DNA from: Phoebastria nigripes
Taxonomy: Eukaryota > Chordata > Aves > Procellariiformes > Diomedeidae
Length of the DNA: 64,000 nucleotides
Assembly: GCA_035582835.1 (NCBI GenBank)
Contig: JAYKAV010000433.1
Coordinates: forward strand, 1,038,732-1,102,731
Direction of reading: 5' to 3'
The position numbers and the translations under genes are program-made. The notes below the pieces were generated by a model, which did not search any database, was not told the DNA's origin, and worked only from the letters and a program-made list of their open reading frames with translations. Shown in pieces: positions 1 through 13,700 of this stretch (positions are counted from its first letter, which is position 1; the number at the start of each line of letters is the position of its first letter).

Positions 1-875
1 GGAGGTATAAGTAATGCAGGTTGCTAGGGAACTGGACAACTCCCACATTGGATGATTATAGAAGTATATCCACACAGCGAGTGTAGCTAATATACCACGA
101 TCCTGAATGCAGATATCGGTCAAGTAATTTCTGTCATGAGCAGAGCACTCTGGAAAAACCTTATGAAATACTAAGGCATAAAATTCTGCAGGATGTGACT
201 AACAAAGTGAACAAGTGTTTAGTCTAAGAACAAACAAAGGGTAGATGAAAGCAGAGTAGTCTTATAGCCAAAACATGTGGCTAAAAGAGAGCAGTAGAAA
301 TTAATACCTGAGGACAAACAGCAGGTTCCAAAAAGAAGCTGCTTGCAGATGCANCTTAAATTATAATTTTAAATTATTTTCCTTCTTGTGCATGTATACT
401 GTTTCTGCAACTGTTACAGACAGAACCCTGACATCAGTGTCTTAATAGCCCTTCAACAGAGCCTAGAATGAGAGAGGCAGAAAAACCAAANAATCTCCAT
501 TTCTAAAGCAACCTACTCATGTAATTTTTCCCCTCACCACCCACCCACTTATAAACTTCTCCAAGCTTGGTCTGTCAAGTAAAAAGAGAGACTAAAGCAG
601 TCTGGTCTGAAAGGATAGAAAAAGCAAAATCATCTTAACTGGACTGTTAGGCTCATATTGAGCTTAAAATTGTCTCCTACACAGCACTAAGGCTACTATA
701 CAATGAACAAGTCTAGCAGCTTCAAAATTTAAGTCCCCACAGAACGAATGCTTTTTGCAACAACAGCACTAAGTTCTGTGTTCTAAGCTTTGAAGATGGT
801 GCCATTGTAAAGAAAGTGAAGGAAGTTAGTAGTAGTCTGTTCTTTCCCAGCAGCCTCCTCTGCAAAAGGACTTAC
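1..875 (-). other. Probable last BUB1B intron
   Basis: AT-rich sequence after the exon 23 donor (AA/GTAAGT at 875-874). I looked for the conserved C-terminal BUB1B exon in all three minus-strand frames and did not recognise it. A stop-free minus frame covers about 1-200, but its translation does not resemble BUB1B. Confidence 0.5.
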
Positions 876-3800
876 TTTGATAGATTTTGGCTGATTTTCC
901 AGATGGAATTCTCTTGATAGACCTGGACATGATCCCCAAACAGCATCAAATGGACTATATCTGCAATACCAACCAAGTCTACCTGCAATCACAACAAACA
1001 TCAGAAAGTTCAACTCCTGTCAATTTCAGCAATCCATTACAGATTTCTACTGTTGGTGCTTTTACACATTTAAGTCTGAACTGGTCTTTGCATCAGAATC
1101 TTCCAGAGATGTGCTAAGCAAGAAAACTTCAAAAAGTAAAATCCTGGTCTTATTGTAGGTTCCTAAATAAATACAGTAGTCACAGGCATTCAACAGCACT
1201 GCTAGTCCNTTCACTTAATACCAAAGATTTAATCAGATGAAAAATTCTCTTTATTCAGTATTTATTGATCAGACCTTTCCACAGAGTTTGCAAAATATAA
1301 CTTAAGAAAAATAGAGATTTTGTAAGGGAAACACAGAAACTATGATATCCTGCTAAATAGATACTCACCTGATAAGGAAGAGAACTTTTTGCCAGAAGCT
1401 GTTTTCCATGAGGGGTCTGAGATATTGGAAAGCTGTTGGGCAAACTTACTTGAGGCTGTAATCTCAAATCTAGACCATGAGAGAAATCCACTATCTTCAG
1501 AGCTCTTGTCATCTCATCATTAGCAAATGGATCGCAGATCCTGAGCAGAGGAAGCAAATGAAACATAAGACAATCCAAACTTTTTTTTTTTTTTTAATTA
1601 AATTTAACAGTGTAGTGAAGGTGAGTCTTAGCTATGTCAATGCTCCCCTCTGATGGTTAGCTTAAGAACTACTGCTGAAAGGACTGCCCCTGGATGGGGA
1701 ACCAGCTCGCAGCCTGCAGCTTAGAGATGATATTGATATTTCCAGAGTAAGCAATTGGAAACACTAAAGGGTTAAGGATGACACTGTTTTGATATTTGTC
1801 AGTTATCTGAAACACAGTTGGTGGAATGGGAAAATAGCATGATGTTTAGCACTTTTCCCTCTCCTTCAAGATCTCAGAATACTTTATACAAGAAAGAATT
1901 AAGCTTAATAAGACTTTAAAAAAAAAAATCTTTCCTAGTGTACACACTAGGGAGGACAAACAGAAAGGGCAGTTAGGAGTATCTGTATAGATGACAGTGT
2001 ACTGCCAAGCCAACAATATAAACACATCACACTTCTCACTAATATTCTTCTTACATACTTGTATGCTATGAGCGTATTTTGTAATTTATACTATGCACTT
2101 GTCCTAGGATAGTTTTTGCTATCTTAAAAAAACAAAACAAAAAAAACAGAACAAAAACCAACAACAAACAGAAAAAACCCCAAAACCCACAAAACACCCA
2201 CCACCATTATCCTAACTTTTTGGCAGTTTAGTCTGGTTTGTATTTGCCACAGAAATCCAGCAGGAGATATCCAAGTCCATCAAGCCACTGTTAGATCAGT
2301 GACTTCCAAAATGGGATGTGTGCACCCTAAGGGATGTGCAAGACAGTCCATTGGGGTGTGAAGAAAATATTAGAACTTCAGTAGTACATTATGTAATTTA
2401 TAAATAAATAAATCCTATAAATAATTATAAATAAAATAAATTGGGGGTGCACGTGTTAGATGACTGTATGTTCAAAATACATTTAAAGTTAACAGCTATT
2501 TTTAACATACCAGTGAAGACTAAGAACAGCCTCAGTGAATTTCTTCTAATGGAATTATATCTGAATCATTAGACATTCCAAAGTTACTATCTTCCCACAC
2601 TTAGTTCATAGATCACATTTCAAGGGATATGCAACTTTGTTAACATAATATGGGAAAGAGCTTAAAGAAGAAAACTAGATCTGTGCATCAAGTTACAAGC
2701 TGGACTGTAGTGGAAGCTAAGCAATCTGTTTAAGTGAGTGTCTGGATATTCCAGTCCCACCTGCCCTTTGTCTTCTAATTTCCTGTTTTTCAGATACGTA
2801 AAACCAGAATGCAAGTTATTCACCAGTATCCAGTTAGCTGTCCAGTACAGTGGTAAAGCAGAAACTTGAGAACACAGGCAATAGCAAAAACATTTTGTTT
2901 AGTGTAAGTTTTACAGCATCATTGTATACTATTTCTATAGAAATAAACAAAAGAAAGGTTTATTCCTAAACAAAGTGTTTTCACTATTTTCAGAATATAC
3001 TGTAGCCTAAAAAAAACTGGACTGCAATATCAGTACCCCAACTAAAGAGGAGAAATTACAAAAGCACAAGAGCTGTAGCTGAAACTGAGTATTATATATC
3101 CTCCCATATTCATACAAAGAGACAAACCTGTCTCCCAGAAAGAACACCTCTGGACTCAGATCTCCATGGACAATCTCTGCTTTGTGGAGCTTCTCTACCA
3201 CACCCAGAAGATTATAAACAACCAGTAGGATAACTTCCTCCGTGATGGACTTACAGCCACGAATAACATCCTGAAAACAGGGAATAAACATGTATCTATA
3301 TGCCATTCTACCTTAGATTAAGTGAAATATTTATAGCTCACCTTTTNTTCCTTACTTATCTGTACAGAGATAACAGTCCTACCCTAAATTCAGTATAATC
3401 AGGTTTTGCCCATGATCAGCCCAGCCAGAATTAGAAGAACCATGAGCTCTTAGAAGACACTGTTATTCAGAAGTGGACAAAAGATCAGTAGGAAGAAATT
3501 GAACTGAAGACTGAAATCACTATTTAATTTGTATCCTATTTATATGCAACAATTCAAAATGCACTTACAAGACTTTATTTAAAATGTAAATCCTTCAGCA
3601 AGACACTAAATACTATGACCATGCTATAGCAGACTGGAAGACTGGAACTCATTGAAAGATGTCAAGTTAAACAAGAGTTTTAGGTGCAAACNTTGTTGTG
3701 GAATAACATGTTGTTCTCAGCTCAGGTCGTTTATCACTCATGACAGAGGATCTAGATTGCAGGATTAAACATGTGAAGCTATCTTCAGCGATGAGCATAA

Positions 3801-4767
3801 TGACAAACAAAACTCACTAATGGTACCTATGCAGGAGTTCACATCTTCTACAATTGTACTTTGTTTATCTGTACTGACCCCAAGCGTGAAGCGATTTATA
3901 TCCCTGTGCAAAATAGCACAGCCATCTTGATACAAGTAACAGCTGCAATTCTCACTGAAGCTTTGGTCAAAGTCGGTATTCAAACGCTCCTGTAACTGAA
4001 GCATGATATAAAAATCCCAAGGCACAGGCTGAGAATACACCTACAAGAAGGTACATAAGAACAACATTTATTTTTGGAATAAAGCAAAAATTGCTTATCT
4101 TCATGTTCTTCTCATCCTCTTTTTTTCCCTCCCTGCTTTACCAAGGAAGACATTTTCCACAGAAACGTTTAATCTATATCAACAATTAGAAAGAGGACTT
4201 GAAGTAGCAAACTTCATGCACAGAACTCAGAAATTAAGACCAAACTTACTACATTTTACTTTATATTGGCTGAGGAGATTTTAACATTTCACACTTCTTG
4301 TATAATAACCATATGTGTTACCTTTATTGCAAGTCCCTTTGCATCCAACTGGGGAAAGTTAGCTGGAATGGCAAAAAACATCTTATATTCTTCATTGGTC
4401 CAATATTGCCATTTGATACAGTAAGTCTCATTTCCTGTTATGAAAGTTTACATTCATGAGCTGTCACAGCAAATATACACACCCAGGCTGTTCAAGTTAT
4501 TCCCCATCTACACCACATAAAACTAGTGAGGGTGAATATGAAGCATATTTCAAACCAATTAGTACATAAATAGACCCCTTGCACTGTAGAGTGCCTGGCA
4601 TACCTGCCTGGCATACCTACCTAGCTCAACATCTTTCTCAGACTCCATGACAGGCAGAGCGCCAGTCTCCAAATGAAAATCTGGAGAAGCAGTCAGTGAT
4701 TCTGGCATAGGATCTAAAAGCTTTTTACGCTGTTCAGCACTCCACAAGAAATGAGTTACATCATCAC
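876..4767 (-). CDS. BUB1B: BUB1B exons 18-23: pseudokinase domain
   Basis: Exons: 4621-4767, 4322-4434, 3879-4040, 3128-3270, 1369-1540 and 876-982 (about residues 761-1041). Recognisable blocks are [65 protein letters not shown] and [17 protein letters not shown]. The catalytic loop reads HGD rather than HRD, and the magnesium-binding DFG is DFS, so the fold is kinase-like but degenerate, as in human BubR1. The beta-3 lysine equivalent is in GLAIK. All phases agree. The exon 20 donor (GGG/GTCAGT) is a weaker match than the rest. The chain stops at 876 with two bases of a codon left over, so at least one more exon must follow to the left. Confidence 0.95.
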
Positions 4768-7700
4768 CTAGGAAGACAAGTAATAGAAACAGATGAGCTG
4801 AAACTAGGTGTTCAGTCTCTAACTGGATTATATCTGTCAAGAAAAAGTAACCTCGATATTGGAAGGTTTCTATCTGCATACTGATTTACTGCATCACCTT
4901 TCAGCAAGTCAATTAATCTCTTTCCAATAGTTTCTTGTTCTGTGAAGTGAATGTAACACTCANCTTTGAAACTACCTTACAGACTATCTTATCATGAGTT
5001 CTCAATGATTCTACTGTAGCGTCACGTAAAATGTATCTTTCACAAGAGACAAAGTTTTGAATTAGATTATGTATGTCTGCTCAGCCACAGCAGAATTCAA
5101 ACTCATTTTGCAAATTAACACTCCTTTTTTAAATCTATGTCCAATGTAAGCGATCAGTTTGAGATTTTTTTAAATGAAGGGTTTTATTGAAATTCACTCC
5201 TTTGAATACAGCAGGGGTTTTATGTAAGAAGAGGAAAACAAAGTTGGACTCCAACTCTGCTGCTCACTGCAATATTAAGAATTTAATGGCTTTTATCTCC
5301 TGGAAGACACATAAGATAATTACATGTAGGTCTGGGTTTATTTTCCTGCATAATAGGACAGAGAAAATCATTCAATAGATGAGTTCACCTGTACAAAACC
5401 AAGGTAGCCTGAAAAGTGTTGCTCTCAAATGATCAGGCAGAGTAAAACACAGCAGAACTAGATGGCTTCTACTGACTTCCTCTCCCAAAGACTATGACTA
5501 GTAACGGGTGACAACATTTAAGCTTTCACAGTACGAAGGTAAGAATGAGTGTGTCATTACCTACTGTTATATTTATTTGAAATGCATTGCAGTATGATAT
5601 TGCTCAGGAAGTAATTCCGTGAAAGTAGATCCAGGAAACATTGTAGGTTGAAGGCTAAATACGTGTTCCAATATTTTACCATCACAAACCTATGAAATTT
5701 ACTGGCATATTTTACAGGAATGAACTGACAGACATCTGAAGTAATTTTTCTGCTCCATGCAGCATGCATTAAGGAGTCCTCAGTAGAATTACTACATCCA
5801 GCTTGAGGATTACTGTTCAAGGGAGATGTGCAGAAAGCAAGGAAAAAGCAACAGGAATGATCAAAAGTTTTAGAAAGGTCCATTAAAACATCTGAACAAG
5901 TGCCTTCTTTTTCTGAAAAGAATCTGTAAAGATTCTTCATCTTGCTCTAAAGATTAGTGCATACGATAAGAAATGAGTGTAAGATCTATCCAAAATATTT
6001 CAGCTATTTCAGTGACAACACTCTTCTCCTAATTGTATTTTCATTCCAGGTCCCGAGCATGCTTCATCATAAAATAGTCTGCAGACACACAGTAACATAT
6101 TCTTCTCTAGAGTAGATACACTGAGAATTTTCAGATATACAATTCTAATTAAAATATCATAAACCAAAATCAAAGAGTTAAAGCAGGTTAAACACCTTGA
6201 AAACCATCATTCAACACAAACCTAATGCTACAGGCCAGATTTTGAAGGCTTTTTGTGACCATTCCTCTGTTCTAACTGTAATATAAAGATGTATAATAGA
6301 GAGAAACAAAGGTCTTTGCCTAGAAGAAAAAAAAATGAAATTAACTATTTAAGTACCAGTATCGTTTTCCTTCAATAGGAAATACTGTGAAGCAGCACAA
6401 TAATACAGCAAAGTTAAGAGTGCAAATTTAAAATCAAAATTACGCAACTTTCACTAGATTTCAAATTCATATTCACTTTTTTCAATGTGGCACTTATCAG
6501 CACATCAGGAGAACACACAGTATGATTACAGAAAGAAAAAAAAATCAAGACAAAACAAAACAAAGCTGTCTTAGAAGTTCTCACTACCATCCAGCCCAAA
6601 TTTTTCATTTCAGAGTTTGACCTCATTACTTGTACACGCTCCCTGCTTTAATACCTTAAATAGCTTCTCCGTCACCTTAATATTTACATCTTTTGGATGC
6701 TGACAAGCATGCTATACTGTATATCTCACTACTACTTCTGACAAGGGAGACACAAGTTTAGTCACAAGTCAAAGTAACAGGAAATACACAGAAAGCAGAG
6801 TAAAATATAGGAAGCAGAGAAAAAGCACCATAGTTTAGTGACAGCTGCAAGTTATTTGTTGTGAGTGAAACTCAGTTTAGTACTAACCAGTAACGTTTTC
6901 ACTGATACCTCCAGAATCAGTAACCATTTCAGCAGGCAAGCTCTGAGCAAGTTCCAGTTTCTCAGGGATATGCAGGTATTTAGTAGCAGATATTTGTGTA
7001 ACAGAGGAAAGAGAAGATCCTGAGGAGACAGAAGAACCTGACGAGCGAGTATCTTCCAGGCTTGCTTCCATGATCGGGCTGTAAATAAAGTCATCAACTA
7101 TTCAGACTTTCAGAAGACAGCGTCTAGATAATGCCAGCCTAGTGACTATGAAAGGATACTGTGCGCTCCCAGACTTCTTTATGTTAAAGAAGTCCTCTCC
7201 CATCCTTAGTGGAAAACCAATAGTTATGTCAGAGCTTCATTTTAGCTTCAATGATTGTTTATACTCAGAATCTTAGTCTACAGATGAATTTTATCTTCTC
7301 TTCCATTAAATATGACTGCTACAACAGAAGACATACTGAACGTTTATTACTCCCGTAGGTATTAAAATTCAGACCTACAGTGCTTTTAAAGCAGTGGAGG
7401 GTTGGGTGGGAAATAACTCTTGCTCTTCCTTCCTACTTATAATCAGCATGGTTTCCCAGGGAACTTGCCAAGTAAACAAACACCTTCAGCATGGTATACT
7501 TGTTTACATACTAACAGCTAGCAAATCAAAGTCAGTTCTAAATTAAAAACCCATACAACAGATGCTTTTTTCTTTACAATGATAAGAAACAGGAGGTTGT
7601 TTGCCAGTTTTTTTTTCTTCTCTCCAGCTTTTCTCCTCTGTAGAAGAAATCTAAGCCATAATCACCAGATGCATTTTATATGCTAAAATAACTACAGAGG

Positions 7701-10700
7701 CATATGAGTATAAAAGGAACTGATGATTCTACTTTTAATCTCTGGTTACAAAGACAGAACGTGTTTATTAATTTCTTTGCAAGTCATTTGGTAGAAAAAG
7801 CATGGAGTTAAGTCCCACAGCAGTAATGCTGAAAAGCCAAGTGGGCTTGCTATTACCTCTTAAATCTGCTCAAGGCAAAATGGATCTTGAGCTAGAGAAA
7901 TGGCTGTCTTCAGTATATTCTGATCTCTTCAGAAAATTGTTTCTTCAGCAAAAGAATAGTAAAACCACAACGAAAGACACACAGGAAAAAGGGGCTTAAG
8001 ATGCTTTGCTGTTAATTACCTCAGTTTATTTACACAAAGAGCTTCGTTGTATGCTCCCTCGCAAACCACCGTTTCCTGATTCAGAGGTGCACTCTCAGAT
8101 TCTGGACAGTCTTCCTTGAGGACACTCTGTGAAAAAGCAGGAGCTGGGACTCTCTGAGCTACCACCCCATGAAAGGGCGTTGAGGCCAGATGGGCAGCCC
8201 TAACAAAGTCACACGTGTCTTCTGGGTTCGCACAAAGGGTTTTGTTCTTGTAGGAGCCTGTCACAATTGCATCTTCAGTCAAAGGTTCAATTCCATTCAG
8301 CTCATCCTGAAAAAAGTAGGAAGAGACAGTGAAAAGTCTGTAGATTTTATGTCAAATTTTCTTTTAATTTTTTTGAAAGCTAAACATTTCTCTCCCCTTT
8401 CTTCCACCTTGCCACCTTCCATCATGTATCTGACACTCAGTCTTCATGTACTCTACTTATATTGCTCATTCAAATTGAGTAATTGAACCCTAACTGTAAT
8501 ATAGTTGCATATTTTTTTCCAGCTAGAGAGGGTAGCTTTGTTACCCTCTAGAGTGCTGCAGAACTGCCATGAACTGTTAAAGGCTACTTAGTATCTACTA
8601 CTCAGAAGTGCATTTCAGTTAAAAGCACATTAAAGTGTTTACTAAAGTGTCGGGCACTGAAGACACATAGAACATGTAAAGCAGAACTATGTAGTTATCC
8701 AGACTGACTCTAGAACCAAAATCAGCATGATGCCTTCCATGCTTAACCCTGATAAGTATTTCATATTGAAGCTGTACATAAAATCCTTCTCAGCTCAGAA
8801 TAAAATCCTCTCCCTCAACCAGTCTAAAGATTTATTGCAGCANGCAGTAACTAAGTCCTTTGGTGAGACAGCAACTACCACCTCTACTGAAAGCTTTACG
8901 AACATCTGCCACATAAAGACACATAGCTTAGGAAACAAGATGCAAAGGTTTAAGGGAGTCAAGCCTATAGCACTTTGGGTGAGGAACACAGAAACCAAGA
9001 TGCTTGTTTGGATGCACAGCAAGAAAGTGGATGGAACAGGAGGCAGTGTTTAAGAGTGCAACTCTTCATCACACAAACTTTTAAAAGTTACAGCATGACT
9101 AAACCTGGCCACTAATCAGTTGCTTAAAATTTGGAAGAGTCCTTACCATCATCTCCATATTGGCCACCTTAAAGCCTAATAAAAATGTGAAATTCCCAGT
9201 GTAATCTTAACATCACCCAATTCGAGTATTGCCATGCCAGACAGAAGTTTAGAATCCTTGCTTATTGCATATCATGACAGTCCAGCCAATCTCACTCATT
9301 TCAACAATAGGACATTCTTTGTTGGTTTCTCCTTGACAGGAAATCTGCTATGGGGTAAATTGTTTCCTTACACAGGCTTCTGGTGGCACGTTTTCCTTTG
9401 CAGTTAGAGAATCTGAAGGTTTGCGAACAGCAAGGGGGCGCCGGCCACTTTTCTGTGTATGATCTGCAGAACAACTAAGATAAAAGTACATTCCATTAAA
9501 TATTTATTAGAGTAGCTTCCAATCTTCAACAGAGATTCCTCTCAAGAGTTTAAGTCTACTGACAATTTCAATCTACCACTTTCTACTACAGAACTACCAG
9601 TAAACTGCAATATATACAGCTCTCCAGAATGAAGAAAGTTTATATAGGAGCTTAAATAGTTCTAGACTGAGGAGGAACAACAGGGAAGTATTTCCTCATC
9701 ATGGACTTCCCAAGTAGAGTAATGAAATAAAACAAAAAATACAAATATAAACAAAACAAAAAAACACCCCACATCCATACAAGAAGCAATACTGTATTTC
9801 AGCTGCTACAGAAAGTGGTTTGATATTTCAGTTTTCCCTCCCTCTGAAACCTAGGTCTTGAATAATTCTACCTTATATTCTGATTTGCCAAAGTAGAGGA
9901 CTCATCAAATATGGAGAAAAACGTAGCAGGATCCGGTGGGGGAAGAAGACCCACATCTGTAAAGAAAAACCAAGAGGCTCTATTATATCAACATTTTTTC
10001 CACAACAGTGTATCCAATGCTACTTAAAACATTTAATACACAGTCTTAAAAATACNAGTCCTAGCAGGAAGTTACAGAACTGACATTTAAAGAAACCTAT
10101 TAAAAAAGGCTTGGTTTTGTCATGTTAATGAACCACACTTTTACCACCATATTACGTTAGCTAGCTTGCTCTTTTTAGAATATGCTTCAGAATTTGTACC
10201 TTTTTTCCCAAGGCTGGCCTCATCTCTCTGTTCCTCTTGTTCATCCTCAGAGTCTAAAAACACATTTCCTCTTTGTGTATCTGGGCATACAGCAAGAGAC
10301 TGGATAACCTCTGTCAACAGTAACAGCAGTCAATTCGGGTCAAAAGTAAATTTCTTCAGCACGCACCCTTTCCAACAACAAAACTGAATATATAATTTCT
10401 GATTGTATTCCTCTACCAAATCCTCTGAGGAAAAAGAAGGACTTAAGATAACATCAATCCTAATGTTCGTGTTAAAACTGTTTTACAGATTTTAGTAAGA
10501 CTGCATGTATGAAAGTGTGAAGAAAGCTCTTCAGCTATTAAAAGAAAAAAGCTCTTCTGGTTGACAGTCCTTTCAAATAATGACAGTTCTCAGACCTCAG
10601 ATGCTCGGTCTTTTGCTGAATACGGTTAAAGGCACTCAACACTAGCACATTCTCATTTTCATTCTTCTAATCCACCTAGACTTTTCTTTTTAGTTTGTTG

Positions 10701-13700
10701 CAGTCTTGCTATTCATATAAAAGAACACTTCCCTTCAACACGGCCTTCTCCTTAATGGTAGAAAACTTTAATGCTTACCCTCAGAACAAGATGGTTTATG
10801 TAGTTGAGTATCTTCAGAGACCTGGGATTCACTGTGAAAAAGATACAAACTTCTTTCTTATATTTTACACACCTTCACAAAACATAAGTAAACTTCGTAA
10901 AAAAGGCAAGCCAAGCTGACATATGCTACTTGTAAGAAGTTAAGATCCCTCAGACAAATAATCAAAATTATATAAAGACAGATTACAGATCCTGGTTACA
11001 GGCTGATGCCTAGGGGTATATTCCGTTCTGTCTGCGGAAACAGGCTATCTGTTAGTGATCCATGTTACTCATAACTAATTATCCCCACAAATTTTCTCAT
11101 TTCTGGCAAAGAAAATCCTGTACTACCTTTGCAACTGAGGCTGTTTCTCCCCAACTTCTGTTGCACTGGAAAAAGTAAATCCTTGGAGTCCCAAAAGTGG
11201 CAAAGCTTCTGTTATCTCTGTTGGCTATAGAAACAAAACCATATTTTGGTTCTACAGTGATGGAATCACAAGCCATGCAACAAGGTTCCAGGAACACTAT
11301 GATAGTCCTGTGTAGGTCGTTAGAGCCCTGATGGATTAATAATTGTCTCTAGCCATTTTTGTTTGTACTTAGTTTACTTGCATGAAAAAAGTCCATTCTT
11401 ATTGCTTAGTGTAGTTAAAATACATAATTTTACTCTTTGCAACTGTATATAACTTTCATAGGAGATTTTAGTTATACTGCAACTATTAAAGACATATGTA
11501 AGCAGTTACATAGCTTACATCAAATTCACAACACTTTGTATTTCATTATTTTAAATACTTACTACTAAGGCATTGTTTTGGAAATGGGGAAGGAGGGCAG
11601 GGGGGGGGAGAGAGAGAGAGAGAGAGAGAGAGAAAGAACTGATGAAGCTGGGAAAAGGAAAAGCTTTAAAATAACTTGTTATTTGCAACCTGTAAGAAAA
11701 CTGGGGTTTAAACACTACCTAGCAATGACAGACCAAAGTATACTTACTTGAAAGATACTCTGCTCAAGACTGGTCTGCATAGAAAAGGGGGGCCGGGTGG
11801 GAAGTCTAATACATAATAGAGCACACTACTGTCTCTAAACTTGGAGACAAATCAGATATGGCTTTGTGTACTGGTCTTGGCTGGGATAGAGTTAATTTTC
11901 TTCATAGTAGCTGGTACGGATTTTTTAGCTATGTTTGGGGTTTTTGACCAAAACAGTGTTGACAACACAGCGGTGTTTTAGCTACTGCTGAACAGTGCTT
12001 ACAAAGCATCAAGGTCTTCTGTTCTTTGTGCTGCCCCACCAGCAAGTAGGCTGGGGCGCACTAGAAGTTGGGAGGGGACACAACTTGGACAGCTGACCCA
12101 AACTGACCAAACAGATATTCCATACCATATGACGTCATGCTCGGCAATAAAATCTGGAGGAAGCAGGGACGTTCAGAATTACGGCATTTGTCTTCCTAAG
12201 TAACCATTCTGTATGATGGAGCCCTGCTTTTCTGGAAGTGGCTAAACGCCTGCCTGCCGATGGGAAGTAGCGAATGAATTCCTTATTTTGCTTTGCTTGT
12301 GTGTGCAGCTTTGGGTTTACCTATTGAACTGTCCTTATCTCAACCCAGCAATTTTCTCACTTTTATCCTTCTGATTCTCTCNTCCATCCCCCTGAGGGGG
12401 AGCAAGTGAGCAAGCAGGTGTGTGGTGCTTAGTTGCCTGCTGGGGTTAGCCCACACCACTTTGTGACCCTTCACTTCCTTCCCTAGTTCCAGCTTCTTCT
12501 CTTGTGTTCTTTAGCACTACAACTTATCTAAATAAAAGGAAACTGCACATGAAGAGAGCTTAAGAAAGAGCAATTCGCCCTTAAGCATTTGGCATACCTT
12601 TACTTAAAAAAATTTAGAAGTTTATACCTTAGCATAAGGTATATATAACAATACTTGTAAAGTAACACTACAAAACTTGAAGTCTTTGATTTACATTCCT
12701 ATAGTGAAAGGATATGGCTTGGGGACAAGTGGGGGAGAAGAAAAGAAATATTTCTCTGAGCATTCATTTACTGGGTTATATATGCATAAAACAGGCTGAA
12801 GCATCCTTTCAAAAAAAGTTTTAAAAGTGTTAGCCAAAGAGAAACATCTTAGATATTGTTCCTCCTTTAGTACTTTTACTTAAAATAGTAGCTATTTGTA
12901 AAAGAACAGTTAAATGAGGACAATACCTGTTCACGCAGTTGTTGCTGCTTGTCATCTTCCTTCTTCTTTAATTTCTTCTCCAGCTCCTCAATTTTCCTTT
13001 GTATTTCTTCCTTCTTCTGTGCTATAGCCTGCATCTCCTCTAAGGAAAAAAAGCTTTTAAGGCACAATGCATATTTCACATGCAATCTGTGGCTAAAGCC
13101 TAAATTCTTTTCAAAGGGATTAAAACCTCTGGTCTTCTTTCCCTGTTTCACAGCTTACATGTAAAACTGTCAAATATGTTACTTTCTTCAGACCTCAGAG
13201 CAGTTAAATAACTATTTCAGCAAAAAAAGAAAGCAGCTGCAATAACAGACAGCTGTATGCTGATAAGAAGGAAGTATAATTTTATGATTCCATCTCAGAA
13301 AGTCTCATGTCATCCCATTTTGAAGCATACCTTCGGTTTTCTTTTTTGCTTTCTTTCTGTAGATTTCAGCTCGGATCTCTTCCAAAGAAAATTCTTCGAC
13401 TCCAGCATAAACTTTATCTTTACAGTACATCACCACCTCTTTCTTTTCTTGAGTATCCTGCTGATGATTTTGCACTCGCTGTAGTGGATCCTCCTCTTTC
13501 TCAGGTTTGCGAGCACTTAAAACATGATTTATGCTGGGTTCAATTTTGCAGGGAGTCCTGAAAAAACATGCAGTTATTACTTTAATTATATGTACTTCAT
13601 TGTAACATAGAAAAGCAAGCATAGGAAAGAAAATAGCTAATTTCAGAAACTAGCTGTAGAATAGACTAAAGACATTCTGTTCTGTTGATAGAAAAAACAA

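Noticed and set aside
1..200. Stop-free minus-strand frame that might be the last BUB1B exon
   Set aside because: The translation does not match the conserved C-terminus, and the nearest acceptor puts exon 23 into a quick stop.
5557..5940. 127-codon minus-strand open frame in a BUB1B intron
   Set aside because: AT-rich codons, no homology I recognise, and flanking exons 17 and 18 join perfectly without it.
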